64,000 nt of DNA from Batrachochytrium dendrobatidis JAM81 (lineage: Eukaryota; Chytridiomycota; Chytridiomycetes; Rhizophydiales): contig NW_006281099.1 of the NCBI RefSeq assembly GCF_000203795.2, positions 3,684,532 to 3,748,531 of the forward strand. The letters are read 5' to 3'. The notes beneath the pieces are model-generated. The model had not been told where the DNA came from, made no database searches, and saw only the letters and a program-made list of their open reading frames with translations. A program made the translations under genes and the position numbers. Of the stretch, positions 11,777 to 23,992 are shown piece after piece (position 1 is the first letter of the stretch; every line of letters starts with the position of its first letter).

Positions 11777-13246
11777 TCAATCTTGAAGTGGCAGTCGAGT
11801 GCTAACAACATGACCTTGAACAAACACAGTAACAATGTTTCGGTCATCACCAAGATAGATAAACTTTTCAAAAATGGACATGGCATCGTCATGGGCAAAT
11901 ATGTCCATCCCAGACTCTACCCCCGGAATGGGTGATGCTGTATCGATCAAAAGAGCATCAAAGCTTTTTCCGGGCATAAAGTTGCCGATCGTATGTTCCA
12001 GTGCCATCACTTTGGCACCTCCAAGCGTTGCCAGATAAAACGCTTCAGAAAAGGTTAGTGGCTCGTAGACTGTAGTGTCCACTTCTTTACCACCAGTAGA
12101 GTTGGATTTGACTCGAGCAGCAGCCTCTTCGCGACTATTGACATGAATGACTTTGCTTGCGATAATTGCCTGACGCATGGCATCCATCAGGCTTGAAGAG
12201 TATCCACCGGCAACATCTGTTCCCAGTCCGATTTTGGAATGACCCTCGTTCACCAACCGACGGAGATTAAACACTCCGCTATGAAGACAGAAGTTGGAAC
12301 TTGGACAGTGGGAGATGCCTACTTCTCGAGCCTTGAGCAGATCTCTCTCGTGCTGATTAAGATGCACGCAATGAGCCATAATAGTTTTCGACGTAAACAG
12401 TCCGTGACGGTCGTAGACATCCGAGTATGTCTGACAGTCTGGATGCAGTTCCTTTACCCATTGAATCTCACCAGGAGTCTCGGATAGATGAGACTGGATT
12501 GGCAGGTTGTGTTTGGCAGCAAGAGATCCCAGTTTCTGCATCAAATCGGAAGTGCATGTGGGAACAAACCTTGGTGTAATGACTGGGGTGATCAGAGAGG
12601 ACTTGATGGTATCCTGAATATAACCAACAATCTCCATAGTAGCTTGGAGACTCTCGTCCATGGTCTCGACATAGTAGTCGGGTGAGTTGCGATCCATATT
12701 AACCTTGCCAACAAATGCCCTCTGACCAGCAGTATGAATTACATTCGTAAGAGTTTTGGCTGCATCCAGATGGGTGGTTGCAAAGTAACAAGCGGTGGTC
12801 GTCCCATGTCTAAGTGTCTTGCGTACTACTTTCTGGTAACTGTCCAGTGCATATTCTGGCTGATTGAAGGCAGCTTCTCGAGGAAAAGTGTATTTCTCCA
12901 ACCACTCGAGCAAAGTCAAATCATATCCTGTACCAGTAAACACATACTGTGGTGCATGAATGTGAGTATCGACAAACCCAGGAACTATAAACTGAGTGCT
13001 GCTTAAGCGAGTCACTACTGAACTGTCAAACTGCCATTGCTGCTGGAGGGTACTCAATAAAGCTTCAATGGCTGTTGGGCTATTGATCGTTGTAGATTCC
13101 ACAAAAGCAATAGTGCCGATAGTCGAGACTCCGACTATTGCACAAGGAAGATACTGTAGATTGCTGATACTCAAAGAATGATATAATTGTCCTACAATAA
13201 CCTTTCCAATAGTAATCGCTGGCTCAATTCCTTCAGCATCAATCAT
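11777..13246 (-). CDS. GDA: Guanine deaminase
   Basis: Converts guanine to xanthine and ammonia in purine salvage/catabolism. A single uninterrupted ORF of 489 residues, unusual among its many-exon neighbours. It belongs to the metal-dependent amidohydrolases: PGFVDTHIHAPQY (first metal histidines), the HLSE motif, AHCVHL, SHCPSSNFCL and LGTDVAGGYS (metal/catalytic Asp) are all present and in order. Length is near the family norm of 440-490. Its 3' end converges on CLP1 with 89 bp between; its 5' end faces the chitin synthase across 1.04 kb. Confidence 0.95.
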   Translation of the reverse strand: MIDAEGIEPAITIGKVIVGQLYHSLSISNLQYLPCAIVGVSTIGTIAFVESTTINSPTAIEALLSTLQQQWQFDSSVVTRLSSTQFIVPGFVDTHIHAPQYVFTGTGYDLTLLEWLEKYTFPREAAFNQPEYALDSYQKVVRKTLRHGTTTACYFATTHLDAAKTLTNVIHTAGQRAFVGKVNMDRNSPDYYVETMDESLQATMEIVGYIQDTIKSSLITPVITPRFVPTCTSDLMQKLGSLAAKHNLPIQSHLSETPGEIQWVKELHPDCQTYSDVYDRHGLFTSKTIMAHCVHLNQHERDLLKAREVGISHCPSSNFCLHSGVFNLRRLVNEGHSKIGLGTDVAGGYSSSLMDAMRQAIIASKVIHVNSREEAAARVKSNSTGGKEVDTTVYEPLTFSEAFYLATLGGAKVMALEHTIGNFMPGKSFDALLIDTASPIPGVESGMDIFAHDDAMSIFEKFIYLGDDRNIVTVFVQGHVVSTRLPLQD

Positions 13247-14290
13247 TATACTACTCGATGGCTAAGCTTTTTGTAATCCTTTGCAACTGCTTTGTTCACT
13301 GATGCCAGTCTGGGATTGCTGTGCTTACAATTCTGCGATTTGACAAGATTCTTGACATCAGCTAAAGGGATTGTCCGTAGATACAAGCATTCCTACTACT
13401 CATCAAGATGCAGACTTGAATATCTAACGGATTGACTAGTAGCTGCTTTGGTTCTATCGACTACATTGCCTATTGGTAGTATAAGCCATGATTTACATAT
13501 ATCTAATCGTACCATTAAAAACCTGTGCATACTCCAGCCATCAATAATACAACTATACAAATTCCAGTATATTATCAGTTCGCTTGTATGCGATTTAAAC
13601 TTGCATCGGAGTTTCCTGTGCCACAATGCAAAGCCTTGAAAACTCCGACTTGTGCAATAGCTATTATTACTGTCGAGCGTTGTATAAAGATATCATTGTC
13701 ATTAGTGGCGGAATAGTAAATTACGTAAAATTGCACTACAAGTATAGGGTGCCCGGCAAGTCGTCAAAAACGTGCATTGAAATATCTACTCATTAGGTTT
13801 TACCTCGACTTTCTCCTATTCAGCTAATCATCTGGATAAAGAGTTTAATCATCTTGTACTTTTTAAAAATTGGTTCAAGTAGTTTTAAATTATTCGGCTT
13901 AAAGGTGTGAATTGTCTGTTTACTCTTGAAGCAAATCTATTTAAAATTATCAAGTCTGAACCAGATATTGAATTTTTAAGCGTCGGAATTTAACCTTGCT
14001 ACAAGTGTGCAATTCAGTTCTCAGGCTCGTTGGTAATGTTCACAGTGTTATTATCGACTATGTACTGCAATGGCAACTCATTCATGTTTTATTTCTCACA
14101 ATCCTCTTGTTATAGCCAATTCGTGTGTATCTAGCTTTTAAAAAGTTCAACTCTAGTGAGAACACTCAAAAAGCATATTCAACTTTCAGTATCAACAAAA
14201 ACCCGACTCAGTTATAAACTTCAAATCCCTGTACTAACAATAGTCCATCTAATCCATCCTTGCAGATATTTTTAATTACAATTTTATAAA
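13247..14290. other. Long divergent intergenic region
   Basis: AT-rich, about 1 kb, between the divergent guanine deaminase and chitin synthase genes; it should hold both promoters. I see no tRNA, ORF with family signal, or clear repeat. A partial resemblance to the dispersed end motif near 13725-13750 is too weak to call. Confidence 0.5.
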
Positions 14291-17200
14291 ATGTCGACTC
14301 GGCTTGTTCAAGATCTGACACATTTGAATTCAACAACTGCTGAAGAAATTGCCCAGTATCTACGAGACCAAGCTTCAGCCGGTCAACCGTTTGTTCAAAT
14401 TGGATCTCGTGCACTGCTGGTATTGAATATCCCCCAGTCGCTCGTGTTTGATGAAAAAACATCTAATCTTTATGGTACTGCCGTTACCAATATCAACAAA
14501 AATGTCGAGTCTGTGTCAAATCCTCCACCACACATTTACGATTTGGCTACAAATGCCTTTGTTAATATGATGGGTAAACATACAGATCAAGCCATTGTTC
14601 TTTGGTATGTCACTATGTTGCTGCTGACTGTCTTGTATTGACCAAATGCTTAAAACAAGTTTATTTCACAAGCTTGAACCATTCAACACGTTTTAATCCA
14701 AATTCAATCACTTTTCTGTTTTAATAGTGGGATAGACGGAAATGGAAATTCACAGTGCGGTAAAATGATTTCTAAGCATTTGTGTTCTCTCAGTCTGAAT
14801 GCTACCAAAAAGTCTCGTGTGATTTCTGGCGTAAACAAAATGGAGACTGTGCTCGCAGCATTTGGCAGCGCATCCAATACTTTAAACATTCTTTTGGCGA
14901 GATTTGGTCGATACACTGAGTATCAATACGATGAGCGAGGCAAGATGATTGGCGTGAAGCTTCTTGATTACCTGTTTGACAAGGACCGTGTGGTCAATAT
15001 TCCTACATCTGAGCGCAATTTTGACATTTTTTACTGCCTCTTGGCTGGAGCTACTGAGCAGGAGCGACTTGAATGGAGTTTAACTGACAATAGTTCATTT
15101 ACATACTTGAACCGTGCGGGTCAACTGACAACTGGTCCAACAGCATCCACTCAACGCGACAGATTTGATGAACTTCGTCAACATCTCAAATCATTAGGTA
15201 TTGGAACGCGCACTCAAAGCTTGCTATTTCGCACCATCGTTGCAATACTCCATTTAGGCGAAATCGAGTTTGAAAATACGGACGGTGTAAATGAGGCCTG
15301 CAGAGTTAAAACCAGAGACACTCTCGATATTGTCTCCAATCTTCTTGGTGTGAATTCAGATACGTTCGAATACGCTCTTACAATTAAAACCAAACCTGTT
15401 TTTAATGAAATCTGCACAGTCTTTCTTTCTGCTGCGGATTCTATCATTCAGCGCAACGAAATTGCTACAACATTATACTCTTTGCTTTTTCGCTGGGTTA
15501 TTGAGCACCTGAATACTCGTCTGTGTGTTGAAGAATCTGACATGTGTATTGGCGTCTTGAATTTTGGCACATTTGATTGCGGTCTAGATGAGCATAACGG
15601 GTTCTACACGTTCATGATGAATATAGCCAACGAAAGAGTAGCTACTTACTTGTTTCGTGGATATGCTCATCGATTGTTTGAGCTCTACAACGAAGGACTA
15701 GTAAATATCAATCCAGAGGTTCTCAAACCCACTACAATGTTGACTGCTACAGACTTGGTGTGGTCTCCCGATGCAACCAGTGTGCTGTCGATTTTCAATA
15801 GTGAATCACAAAAACTTGTTGGGAATACGTCTGCATTGGAGTTGAAGACGATTCAGCAAATGCATCAAGTATGCTCAAAGAATTCAATGTATATATCTAG
15901 CGGTCGAAAAGAGTTCAAGATCCAGCATTACATATCTGCCGTATCGTATGATATAACCGGGTTTATCGAGAGCAATAGAGGCATGATTGGGCCCGACGTT
16001 GTTGCTTTATTCAGAGGAAGCGCGGAATTGGAAGTTGCTGCGTCCACCAATCTCTTTGTAAGAAATCTGTTTTCCGAGCAAAATGTAGGCACAGCTTCTC
16101 GTACCGAAGTTATGGCTCCCGGATATCAAAGTGGGATTCCTCAGCGACGTGCATCCACATTAGTTCGTCGCAATACAAAAGCTTTTGCAGTGGCTTCTGA
16201 CTCAAATGGCTCATTGACAACAGCAAATCCCGGTGTAGACGCATCCAATTTGGTTTCGACCGAATATAGCCATCGAAAAAAATCTGGGATAATACCCAAT
16301 GCAGCAGAATCAAAACGAACTTCAAAACCACTTCCAATCCAAACTCTGGACTTGGATGCAGCTTTGACCGAGTTGGAGGAAACGCTAGATGCAACAGAGA
16401 TATGGACAGTATGCTGTGTTGCTCCTAATCGCACGGTTGGACCCGCTGACTGGAAATACATGACTTCTCAAATCAAATCAATGGATATTCCACGACTAGT
16501 TGATATTGCTAAACAGTCCGCTCCATTCGCTCATGCGTATACGTTTAATGAGTTTGTAAAAACGTACCGTACCGTAATTGAGCAGCTTTTATCCAAGTCT
16601 GATATGAAGGATTACACCAACGAAATGCTTTGCAATGCCATTGTAAGTCATATGGCCATGTGCGGTGATCAAGGTATACGACAAGGACCCAACAAGATTT
16701 TTTTAAGCGATAATGTTTGGAAACAGTTTGAACATATTCGTACTACAGGACTACCTATATCTGGTATCAATTCGAAAAATCCTATGTCGCTTGAAGGATA
16801 TATTCAACCAGGATTACCTGAAAAAATTCACGAAAATGGTTTGGATGATGATCGTCTGTCTGAATTTACTTCGGTATCAAGAAACCACCAACGCGCTAGA
16901 TCACCTACATATACTGCGGAGCGATCAAATAGCGACGAAGTTTCATTTGATCTTGGTCCAGATCCACTTCAACGTAGAGAAGTTGCTAAAAAGGGCGATG
17001 GAAACACGGATCCAATTGAAGACGATGATGATGACGACGACGATAAGCCAGGAAAAAGGAAAATGTCTCGTCCTCGATGCCAATGGCTATGCTGTACTTG
17101 GCTGCTAACATGGTGGATTCCCTCTATTTTTCTTTTACTTTGCTGTGGCATGAAACGTCCTGACATTCGCATGGCATGGCGTGAAAAGGTTGCCCTATGC

Positions 17201-20200
17201 ATCATCATTTTTTTGATGTGTTGTGCGCTTTTATTTTTTATTATTGGATTTGGTCGTCTTCTTTGTCCCAAGCAAGAGGTTCTCAGCACATTTGAACTTG
17301 CCTCAAAGTCGTCTACAACAGATCCATGGGTTTATGCCAATGGTCGCGTGTATCAAATTTCTGATGTCCTATCGAATCACTTTAACAGTTACGGAATCCC
17401 CAATTTCCGATTTGCAGGATTTTTAGGTGGTGACGTTTCTCCGCTGTTTTACAAAGGCGGCCAGTTTTCTACCTACTGCCCGGGACTGCCACCACCTCAG
17501 GCTAATTGGGACCCACTTGCAAACCGACCCAAAGCCGATTCAAGCAACTATGCTCATTTAGCCATAGATCCGAAATCCGGCCAACCAAAGCAATATTTGG
17601 AATTTATGAACAAATATGCACGTGCACGATTGGCCTATACTCTCGAATATATTGCAAAGGTGGCCAGCACTGAGCATCGTTTGATTGTTATTCACGATAA
17701 TGTGTATGATGTATCGGGGTACTTTAATGCCGACAGTAGATTTCTTGGACCGCTTGTTGAGCAACTTTTTGGAAATTTTTATGGCAAAGATGCCACTCCC
17801 CAATGGAAACAGATTCAGCAAATCGACCCCAACTCCAACGCATACATCAACTGCATGAATCACATGTTTTATATTGGTACAGTTGACCATCGAAATGACT
17901 TTAAATGTCAGTTTTCAAACTATATGTTGTTGGCGACTTCCATTATTTTGGTGTCGGTTGTTGGGTTTAAATTTTTGGCTGCATTGCGATTTGGTTCAAG
18001 CCGGGATCCAGAATTTCATGACAAATTTGTCATTTGTCAAGTGCCTTGTTACACGGAGGGATCCGACTCGCTATCCAAGACACTTGAATCGTTGGCGGTA
18101 TTACAATACGATGATCGCAGAAAACTGCTGTTTGTTATTGCAGATGGTATATTATTTTCTCTTGTACTGATTTCCATGCTTTCAAGTTGTTAAACTGTTA
18201 TTTTTGATTTCTGTCTAGGTATGATTGTTGGTAGTGGAAATGACAAGCCGACACCCCAAATTGTGTTGGACATTCTTGGGGTTGATCCCAACGCAACAAT
18301 CAATAGTGATTCATTTAGTTTTCAATCACTTGGAGAAGGCGATATGCAGCATAACATGGGCAAGGTATATTCCGGGTTGTATAATGTTCAAGGCCACTCT
18401 GTACCGTTTGTTGTTGTCGTCAAGACTGGCAAGCTGAGTGAACGTCGACGACCAGGCAATAGGTATCCCACAACTGTTTCTGTTTATTTTTTGGAAATGT
18501 AATGATATATCATTTAACATTTTGTTTTATTTTTAAAATAGAGGAAAACGAGATTCTCAAATGATTTTAATGCGCTTCCTATCTCGTGTCCACTTCAATG
18601 CCGAGATGTCCCCTCTGGAGCTTGAGATTTTCCACCACATGAAAAACATAATTGGCGTTCATCCCTCATTTTATGAATACATTCTCATGGTAGATGCCGA
18701 CACAGAAGTATTTCCCGACTCACTGAATAAGCTTGTATCCACTATGATGCATGATTCAAAGATTATGGGTCTATGCGGAGAAACTCTTCTTTCCAACGAA
18801 AAAGACTCATGGATTACAATGATTCAAGTATACGAGTACTTTATCTCTCACCATTTGTCAAAGGCATTTGAATCTTTGTTTGGATCCGTTACTTGTCTTC
18901 CTGGTTGTTTCAGCATGTACCGTATTCGATCCCCAACAAAATCTGTGCCATTGTTGATTGCGCCAGGAATCGTGGAGGATTATTCACTGAACCGCGTCGA
19001 TACCTTGCATGTGAAAAATCTACTTCAGCTTGGTGAAGATAGATATTTGACTACTCTTATGATGAAGCATTTTCCCAATCTAAAACTCTCGTTTAATCCA
19101 GACGCTCAATGCAGAACCAATGCACCGGACAGATGGAAAGTGCTTCTTTCTCAACGTCGTCGGTGGATCAACTCTACAGTGCACAATCTCATTGAACTTT
19201 TATCGCTTGAGCAAATGTGTGGATTCTGCTGTTTCTCAATGCGGTTTGTCGTGTTTTTGGATTTGTTTTCTACTGTAGTCCAACCTGCTGGTGTATTGTA
19301 TATTGCATATCTGGTGTACAGTTTGATCACTTCTCCTGATGTGTTTCCTACCATTTCGATTGTCATGTTGGCCGCAGTTTATGGGTTTCAGGTCATTATT
19401 TTTGTACTAAAACGTCAATGGGCACAAATTGGATGGATGATTGTTGTAAGTTTTGGTTTTTAATATGTATGCTCTATTTTAAACACTTTGCATTTCATTA
19501 ACCCAAATTGTTTGTAGTATATTTTGGCTACACCCGTGTTTGGATTCTATATCCCAATCTATTCGTTTTGGAGATTTGATGACTTTAGTTGGGGTAACAC
19601 TCGAATTGTGCTAGGCGAAAGGGGCGGACATGCAAAAGGTTCAACTAAAGAGGTAACTATTTTAGTTGATATTTCAAACGTGGTAATTCACTGCTATATT
19701 TCAGCTCATGTATTTATTTGATTTTTGAAATGACATACAAATAGTTTGATCCAAAAACTATCCCATTGAAAAAGTGGGCGGATGTCGACTACGATAAGTG
19801 GGATGGTCAATCACAAGTTTCTGGTGGGCTGAGTTCATGCACGGGAGTATATCCTCCATCCAACTCAAACTCGATTAAAAAGTCAAACAGACTGACTCTT
19901 ACAGTTCCAGTTCCAGGGTATTTGAAATATGGTGATGGTGGCATGCTTGGTAGCGCAAGATCTCCACAGTTAAATAGCGCTGGAACGGGCAGTTCTATGC
20001 CGTCAATCAGGGCTGATATCAAGGATCCACTGCTGCCTCAGGGAGAACCGTTAAACCGGCAAATACCGTCTCCATTACCGTTTGCACCACCAGCTCAACA
20101 CGCTCCAAGATATGATCATCAGGCAGGCAACTTGACTGTGCCAACCGACGAGGATATTATTCGTGAACTACGAAATGTGTTGGCTACTGTGGATCTCATG

Positions 20201-20317
20201 GTAGTTACAAAACGCCATGTGCGTGATGATGTTAGCAGACGACTTGGAGTTGATCTTTCATCCAGACGAAGCAATATCAATATGTTTATGGATCAAATTT
20301 TGCACGGAAAGCTCTAG
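14291..20317 (+). CDS. Chitin synthase with myosin-like motor domain (class V/VII type)
   Basis: Polymerises UDP-GlcNAc into chitin at the plasma membrane. Six exons: 14291-14604, 14728-18146, 18219-18462, 18542-19445, 19518-19652, 19745-20317; 1862 residues. Order of parts: myosin-like head (about 1-770), acidic stretch with seven Asp (about 17020), membrane helices, cytochrome-b5-like segment ([17 protein letters not shown]), glycosyltransferase core with [25 protein letters not shown] and the signature QRRRW, more membrane helices, and a C-terminal DEK-C domain ([16 protein letters not shown]...). The head is degenerate: where myosins have GESGAGKT, this one reads [13 protein letters not shown], so ATPase activity is doubtful while the catalytic core looks intact. 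That the head still tethers or targets the enzyme is inference. Confidence 0.96.
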
Positions 20318-20396
20318 AATCAAAGTAGCTGTTGAATTTATATGGAAATGATTAGTAAGGCTGCTAAAATTTTGTAATGACTGATTTCTTGATACT
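20318..20396. other. 3' flank of chitin synthase
   Basis: Short AT-rich 3' region ending at the left end of the next MITE-like element. Confidence 0.4.
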
Positions 20397-20795
20397 TTTA
20401 CAGCCATATTCATGTAAAATGAAACATTAAATAATGGAGTCAAAATGCATAATAAACAGTCAATCTCATGAAATAATGGATATCAATTTTAACTCAATTT
20501 ACTGACAAACTCATTAGTTTGTCAAACTAAGAACGTAAACATCAAGTTTTTAGTTTGGCAATATCTGGATTTCAATACATGAATTTGGGGATCGTATAAT
20601 GCATGGCTATACAAAAAGTGGAGAAGAGGGTAGTTTAATTGTTTGTGCATCATACACTGGTTGGTGTCTTTATTGAAATAATGCAGTCAATGGCTAATAG
20701 AACGATGCAGCGAGTATTTAACCATTGCTTATTGTGAAGCAATCACTGCAAGATAAATAGCAAATGTTCCACTTTACGTGAATAGGGTTGCAAAA
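20397..20795. mobile_element. MITE-like element with inverted ends, about 400 bp
   Basis: Left end (20397-20428): ACAGCCATATTCATGTAAAA, then TGAAACATT. The right end (20764-20795) is inverted: TTCCACTTTACGTGAATAGG. Subterminal DNA is shared with other copies: after the left end, AATAAACAGTCAATCTCATG resembles AATAAACTGCCAGTCTCGTC next to the copy at 31264; before the right end, AACCATTGCTTATTGTGAAG resembles the copies at 574 and 8586. No coding capacity. The outer base pair context (TA before CAG at the left end) suits a Tc1/mariner-pogo type, but a target duplication is not clear on the right. Confidence 0.7.
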
Positions 20796-21180
20796 GGACG
20801 ACTAGATCTGATTGCATCCATGATGGTACTATTATTTGCAAAGCATGTCATGTTTATATTAGGCAATCCATTGCATCAATAGTCTTGATTATTTGTAGTT
20901 TGAGACTCCAGACTTTAATAACACTGGTTTAGCTACCATCGCGCTTGAAAGGGTTAGGTAGATTATTCATTGAAATAGTTTGATATTTAGAATCCAGTCA
21001 ATATAGAAAAGATCTATACAAAGTCATTTAAGCAAATATTTGCTGTTTGGTATGGTCAATCAAAATGATGTCTACTTTTTGCTGGATCACCAAGGTCAAA
21101 TAATACAAATATTCTCATCTTGAACATTACACCATGTATTAGAGCATATACACGTGTCTTGATAACTTCATTTACCGTTT
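20796..21180. other. Intergenic, nothing recognised
   Basis: AT-rich stretch downstream of the MITE-like element and of the bL27m gene end; no gene or RNA seen. Confidence 0.45.
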
Positions 21181-21819
21181 TTATATCAAAGTCAAATCAT
21201 GCAATATGAATTTTCGACGACCAGTTTCAGTCAGCCGCTGGTCTGTTTCAGCCTTTCGTTTAATTTGGTCTGTCTCGGTTAGTGTTTGAATCATCTGCAT
21301 GACATAATCATAGCGTTCCTTATTTGTAAGGGTCATGTAGTGCGATATATCGATTGTATCGGTCAGCCTGCGTTTCATTTCAACTTTAGACGGAAAAGTC
21401 TCTAGTGTGCCATCATTGACCGAGATGTATCGACGCTGAGTGGCCAGATCGTAATGCACAACAACCCGACCTTCAACGAGGGCAAAAATAGTATGGTCGC
21501 GGCCAATACCAACGCCATTGCATGGATGCCATCTAGTTCCTCGTTGACGAAGAATGATGTTTCCGGGGATAACTTTGCTGCCATGAAACCTTTTGAATCC
21601 AAGGTATTTTGGGTTGGATGTGCGAGTGTTTGAGGTTGAACCACCCGATTTCTTTGTTGCATGTCGTACTTGAATAAGATTAGTGTTGGATAAAGTAAGA
21701 GACATTGAGTCTGTGAATCCTAACAGTCTCAAAGGACTCTTGGCAACAAGACTTGATCTCGCAGCGAATATCCCAGATCCAGTCCATGAAGACAGTTGTG
21801 ATAATCCCGATCTGAACAT
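21181..21819 (-). CDS. MRPL27: Mitochondrial ribosomal protein bL27m
   Basis: Large-subunit ribosomal protein of mitochondria whose N-terminus approaches the peptidyl-transferase centre. Intronless, 212 residues from the ATG at 21819 (an earlier in-frame TTG at 21837 was not used). The bL27 core follows a basic, Ser-rich presequence: [14 protein letters not shown] (the cleaved site is typically just before the A-T-K-K start), [28 protein letters not shown] and [18 protein letters not shown]-terminal extension of about 80 residues beyond the bacterial core is normal for fungal MRP7/L27 proteins. Confidence 0.95.
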   Translation of the reverse strand: MFRSGLSQLSSWTGSGIFAARSSLVAKSPLRLLGFTDSMSLTLSNTNLIQVRHATKKSGGSTSNTRTSNPKYLGFKRFHGSKVIPGNIILRQRGTRWHPCNGVGIGRDHTIFALVEGRVVVHYDLATQRRYISVNDGTLETFPSKVEMKRRLTDTIDISHYMTLTNKERYDYVMQMIQTLTETDQIKRKAETDQRLTETGRRKFILHDLTLI

Positions 21820-22380
21820 TGCTTTTCTTGGACGCAAAAGAAGAAAATCTTGACAAATAACACATTATAATCACGTGATTTATTTTATCAAAATGTCAGT
21901 CAAGGCTGCGTTTAACTAGCGTATCGCTCTTATCCCGCCAGCAACATGGCAGGCAGTGCTTTGCCCTCGCTCGAGTAGCATTGCGCTCACTCTTTAAACC
22001 AAAATTGTTTTTCAAATCCAAGACATTACAAGTAGATTTCAAGAAAATTATTATTGGATTCCTTATGTTAAGCACCAATATTGAATGGAATAAACCAACT
22101 CTGATATTTGGGTTTCCAGAGGCTCTTTTAGTGTATCACAAAACAATGGCTGTGCGTGATATCGTACGGAATGGATTAAATGATGCTTGGGACGCAACAC
22201 ACATGAACGACATAAATAAACTATTCAAATATTTATTATCCAATATTGTGATTTTATAAGTTTAAAAACCTATATACAAGTGTAGACAGGTTTATCTCGA
22301 AAAGATTCTCAGGCAGCCCAAATCATTTGTATTGGCTACAATTTAATGATGATGCTATTTTTCAATCATTAAAAACAATG
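21820..22380. other. Intergenic between bL27m start and ZIP9 end
   Basis: Holds the bL27m promoter (minus strand reads out of 21820-22000). A 92-codon plus-strand ORF at 21981-22259 shows no family signal, and I treat it as chance. Confidence 0.45.
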
Positions 22381-23833
22381 TTAGTTTGACAGCAGTAAAA
22401 TTGAACACATCAGCAAAATTGGTACCTCGATAGCCAAGATCATTGGAGTGATAAATCCAGCCAATAGCACAATAATCTGTGTTTTGCTTAGAGATTTTTC
22501 TGAATGGTTATAGGATGATCCTTGGGTTTGGTAAATTTCTGGCAAAACGTGGATGGTGGCAACATAAAGAAATGTTCCAGCAGAAAAGAGCAACAGTATA
22601 CCTGTCCACAGTTGTGTACTATAAGGATCTGACAAGTCCGCTTGAAATAGAGCCAGAAATGTAATCATTGCCGAGATTGGAGCAGCAGCAGAGAATATCA
22701 GTAGTTGTTGCCGAATAGCCCGGCGTGAATGTCCTTCCTGAAGCAAATAGGTGCACAGACCGAATGCAGATGGTGCCTTGTGAAGCATGATTGCAGCAAA
22801 AACAATCAATTCAAGTTTATCTGCGCCTATTCAAATTTGTCCGGGATATATAAAATGTTGGTTGGGTATGCATCCATGATATAGTATAGATTGGTGATTT
22901 AATCCCAGATAGTTCGCTAAGTTGGCTAATGAATTGTTCAAGCAAATTTACCCGAAGTAGATGCAGCACCCAGCGCAATACCATCAGCAGCAGCATGAAC
23001 TACTAATCCAATTGTAGCAGATAACTTTTTTGTGGTATAAGAGTGCTGATCTCGTAGATCCGATACGACGATACGCGACGGATGTGAATGGCTCGAAACC
23101 TGATCGACCAAAAACATACATGTAAATCCAAAAAGCAATGATGGACCAATATATTTATGTGGCTGAATGACTTGATGATGGGAGTTGTTGTGAGAATGTT
23201 TAGGATCTGAATCACCAGTTTCCATACCATCATCCAATGCAACCATTGTAGTTGGTACATCATCCCTTACGAGTAAACGACGTTGAAGATGAGCTGTTTA
23301 TAGATTTCCAAATAAACAACGATTAAATAGCATAAAGTAGAATGGATTAGCAGCATATAGAAAAAAAGAAGGCTCGTAGATACTGCAACAACTTTGATAG
23401 GAAACAAATAAAATACAAGATGGTTCAAGACTAAGCAATACATGCCTGTTGAATCTGTAGTTTTAACATTTGAGTTATGCTCGACTGGATTAAACGACTC
23501 GAGAGTATTGGAATAGTCTGAGTGATTTAAATAGTATCGAGGATAGAGATGAGCGGTCTTGAATTCTTTTGATAAATCCGAGCCAAAAGCAAGACTCTTG
23601 ATAGAGGGATGACTAGCACTGAATGCACTGGCAGCAGAGTATAGAGTCTCGGTGCCCTCTGGAATGATGACAACGAGAGAGGTGCCTACCAAAAGACCAG
23701 AGCCAAAGGTGGAGATAAGTCTAAGACGTTCCTGAGAGAGAGACATGGCAAGAGGAAGAAACCCTGCGAGAAAAGAGCCAACAAACATGCAGATAGCCAT
23801 GATCATCAACCAGAGCAACGAGCCAGCACTCAT
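22381..23833 (-). CDS. ZIP-family zinc transporter, ZIP9/SLC39A9 type
   Basis: Imports zinc into the cytosol, usually from Golgi or vesicles in this subfamily. Three exons (minus): 23833-23442, 23265-22952, 22826-22381; 383 residues. Landmarks: an N-terminal helix leading to the SQERLRLISTFGSGLLVGTS segment and VIIPEGTETLY, a cytosolic His-rich loop (DPKHSHNNSHHQ), the metal-site helices VVHAAADGIALGAA and IMLHKAPSAFGL, and LFSAGTFLYVATIHVLPE. The first intron acceptor is chosen as TCGTAAG (exon from 23265) because it keeps frame with a GT donor; an upstream AG at 23281-23290 would need a GC donor. It shares a 159-bp promoter with the recyclin-like gene. Confidence 0.94.
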
Positions 23834-23992
23834 GTTGAACGAGTAAAACGGAGTAAAATAACGAGTAAATAACGAGTAAAACCGAGCAAATAGCCAGATT
23901 TAGCAAGCCTTGAACACGTGACACAGACGCGTTAAATTGAGCGATTCGCAACTCAACTCAACGAGCAACTCAACTCAACTCGACTCAATTCA
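23834..23992. promoter_or_regulatory. ZIP9-recyclin bidirectional promoter with short direct repeats
   Basis: 159 bp between divergent start codons. The ZIP9 side has four to five spaced GAGTAAA units (23837-23886); the recyclin side has a run of ACTCAACTCAA-type units (23949-23990) right up to the ATG. The two runs look like expanded 5-10 bp repeats and may be binding sites or replication slippage. Confidence 0.5.

Noticed and set aside
13725..13755. Possible further copy of the dispersed repeat motif
   Set aside because: Only ACGTAAAAT and a few nearby bases agree; no partner and no shared flank.
21981..22259. 92-codon ORF upstream of the bL27m gene
   Set aside because: No domain, no paralog, lies in a promoter region; probably chance in AT-rich DNA.
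23281..23295. Upstream acceptor for ZIP9 exon 2 that would add about eight residues
   Set aside because: It keeps frame only with a GC donor at ACAG|GCATGT, which is weaker than the GT donor and acceptor pair used in the model.
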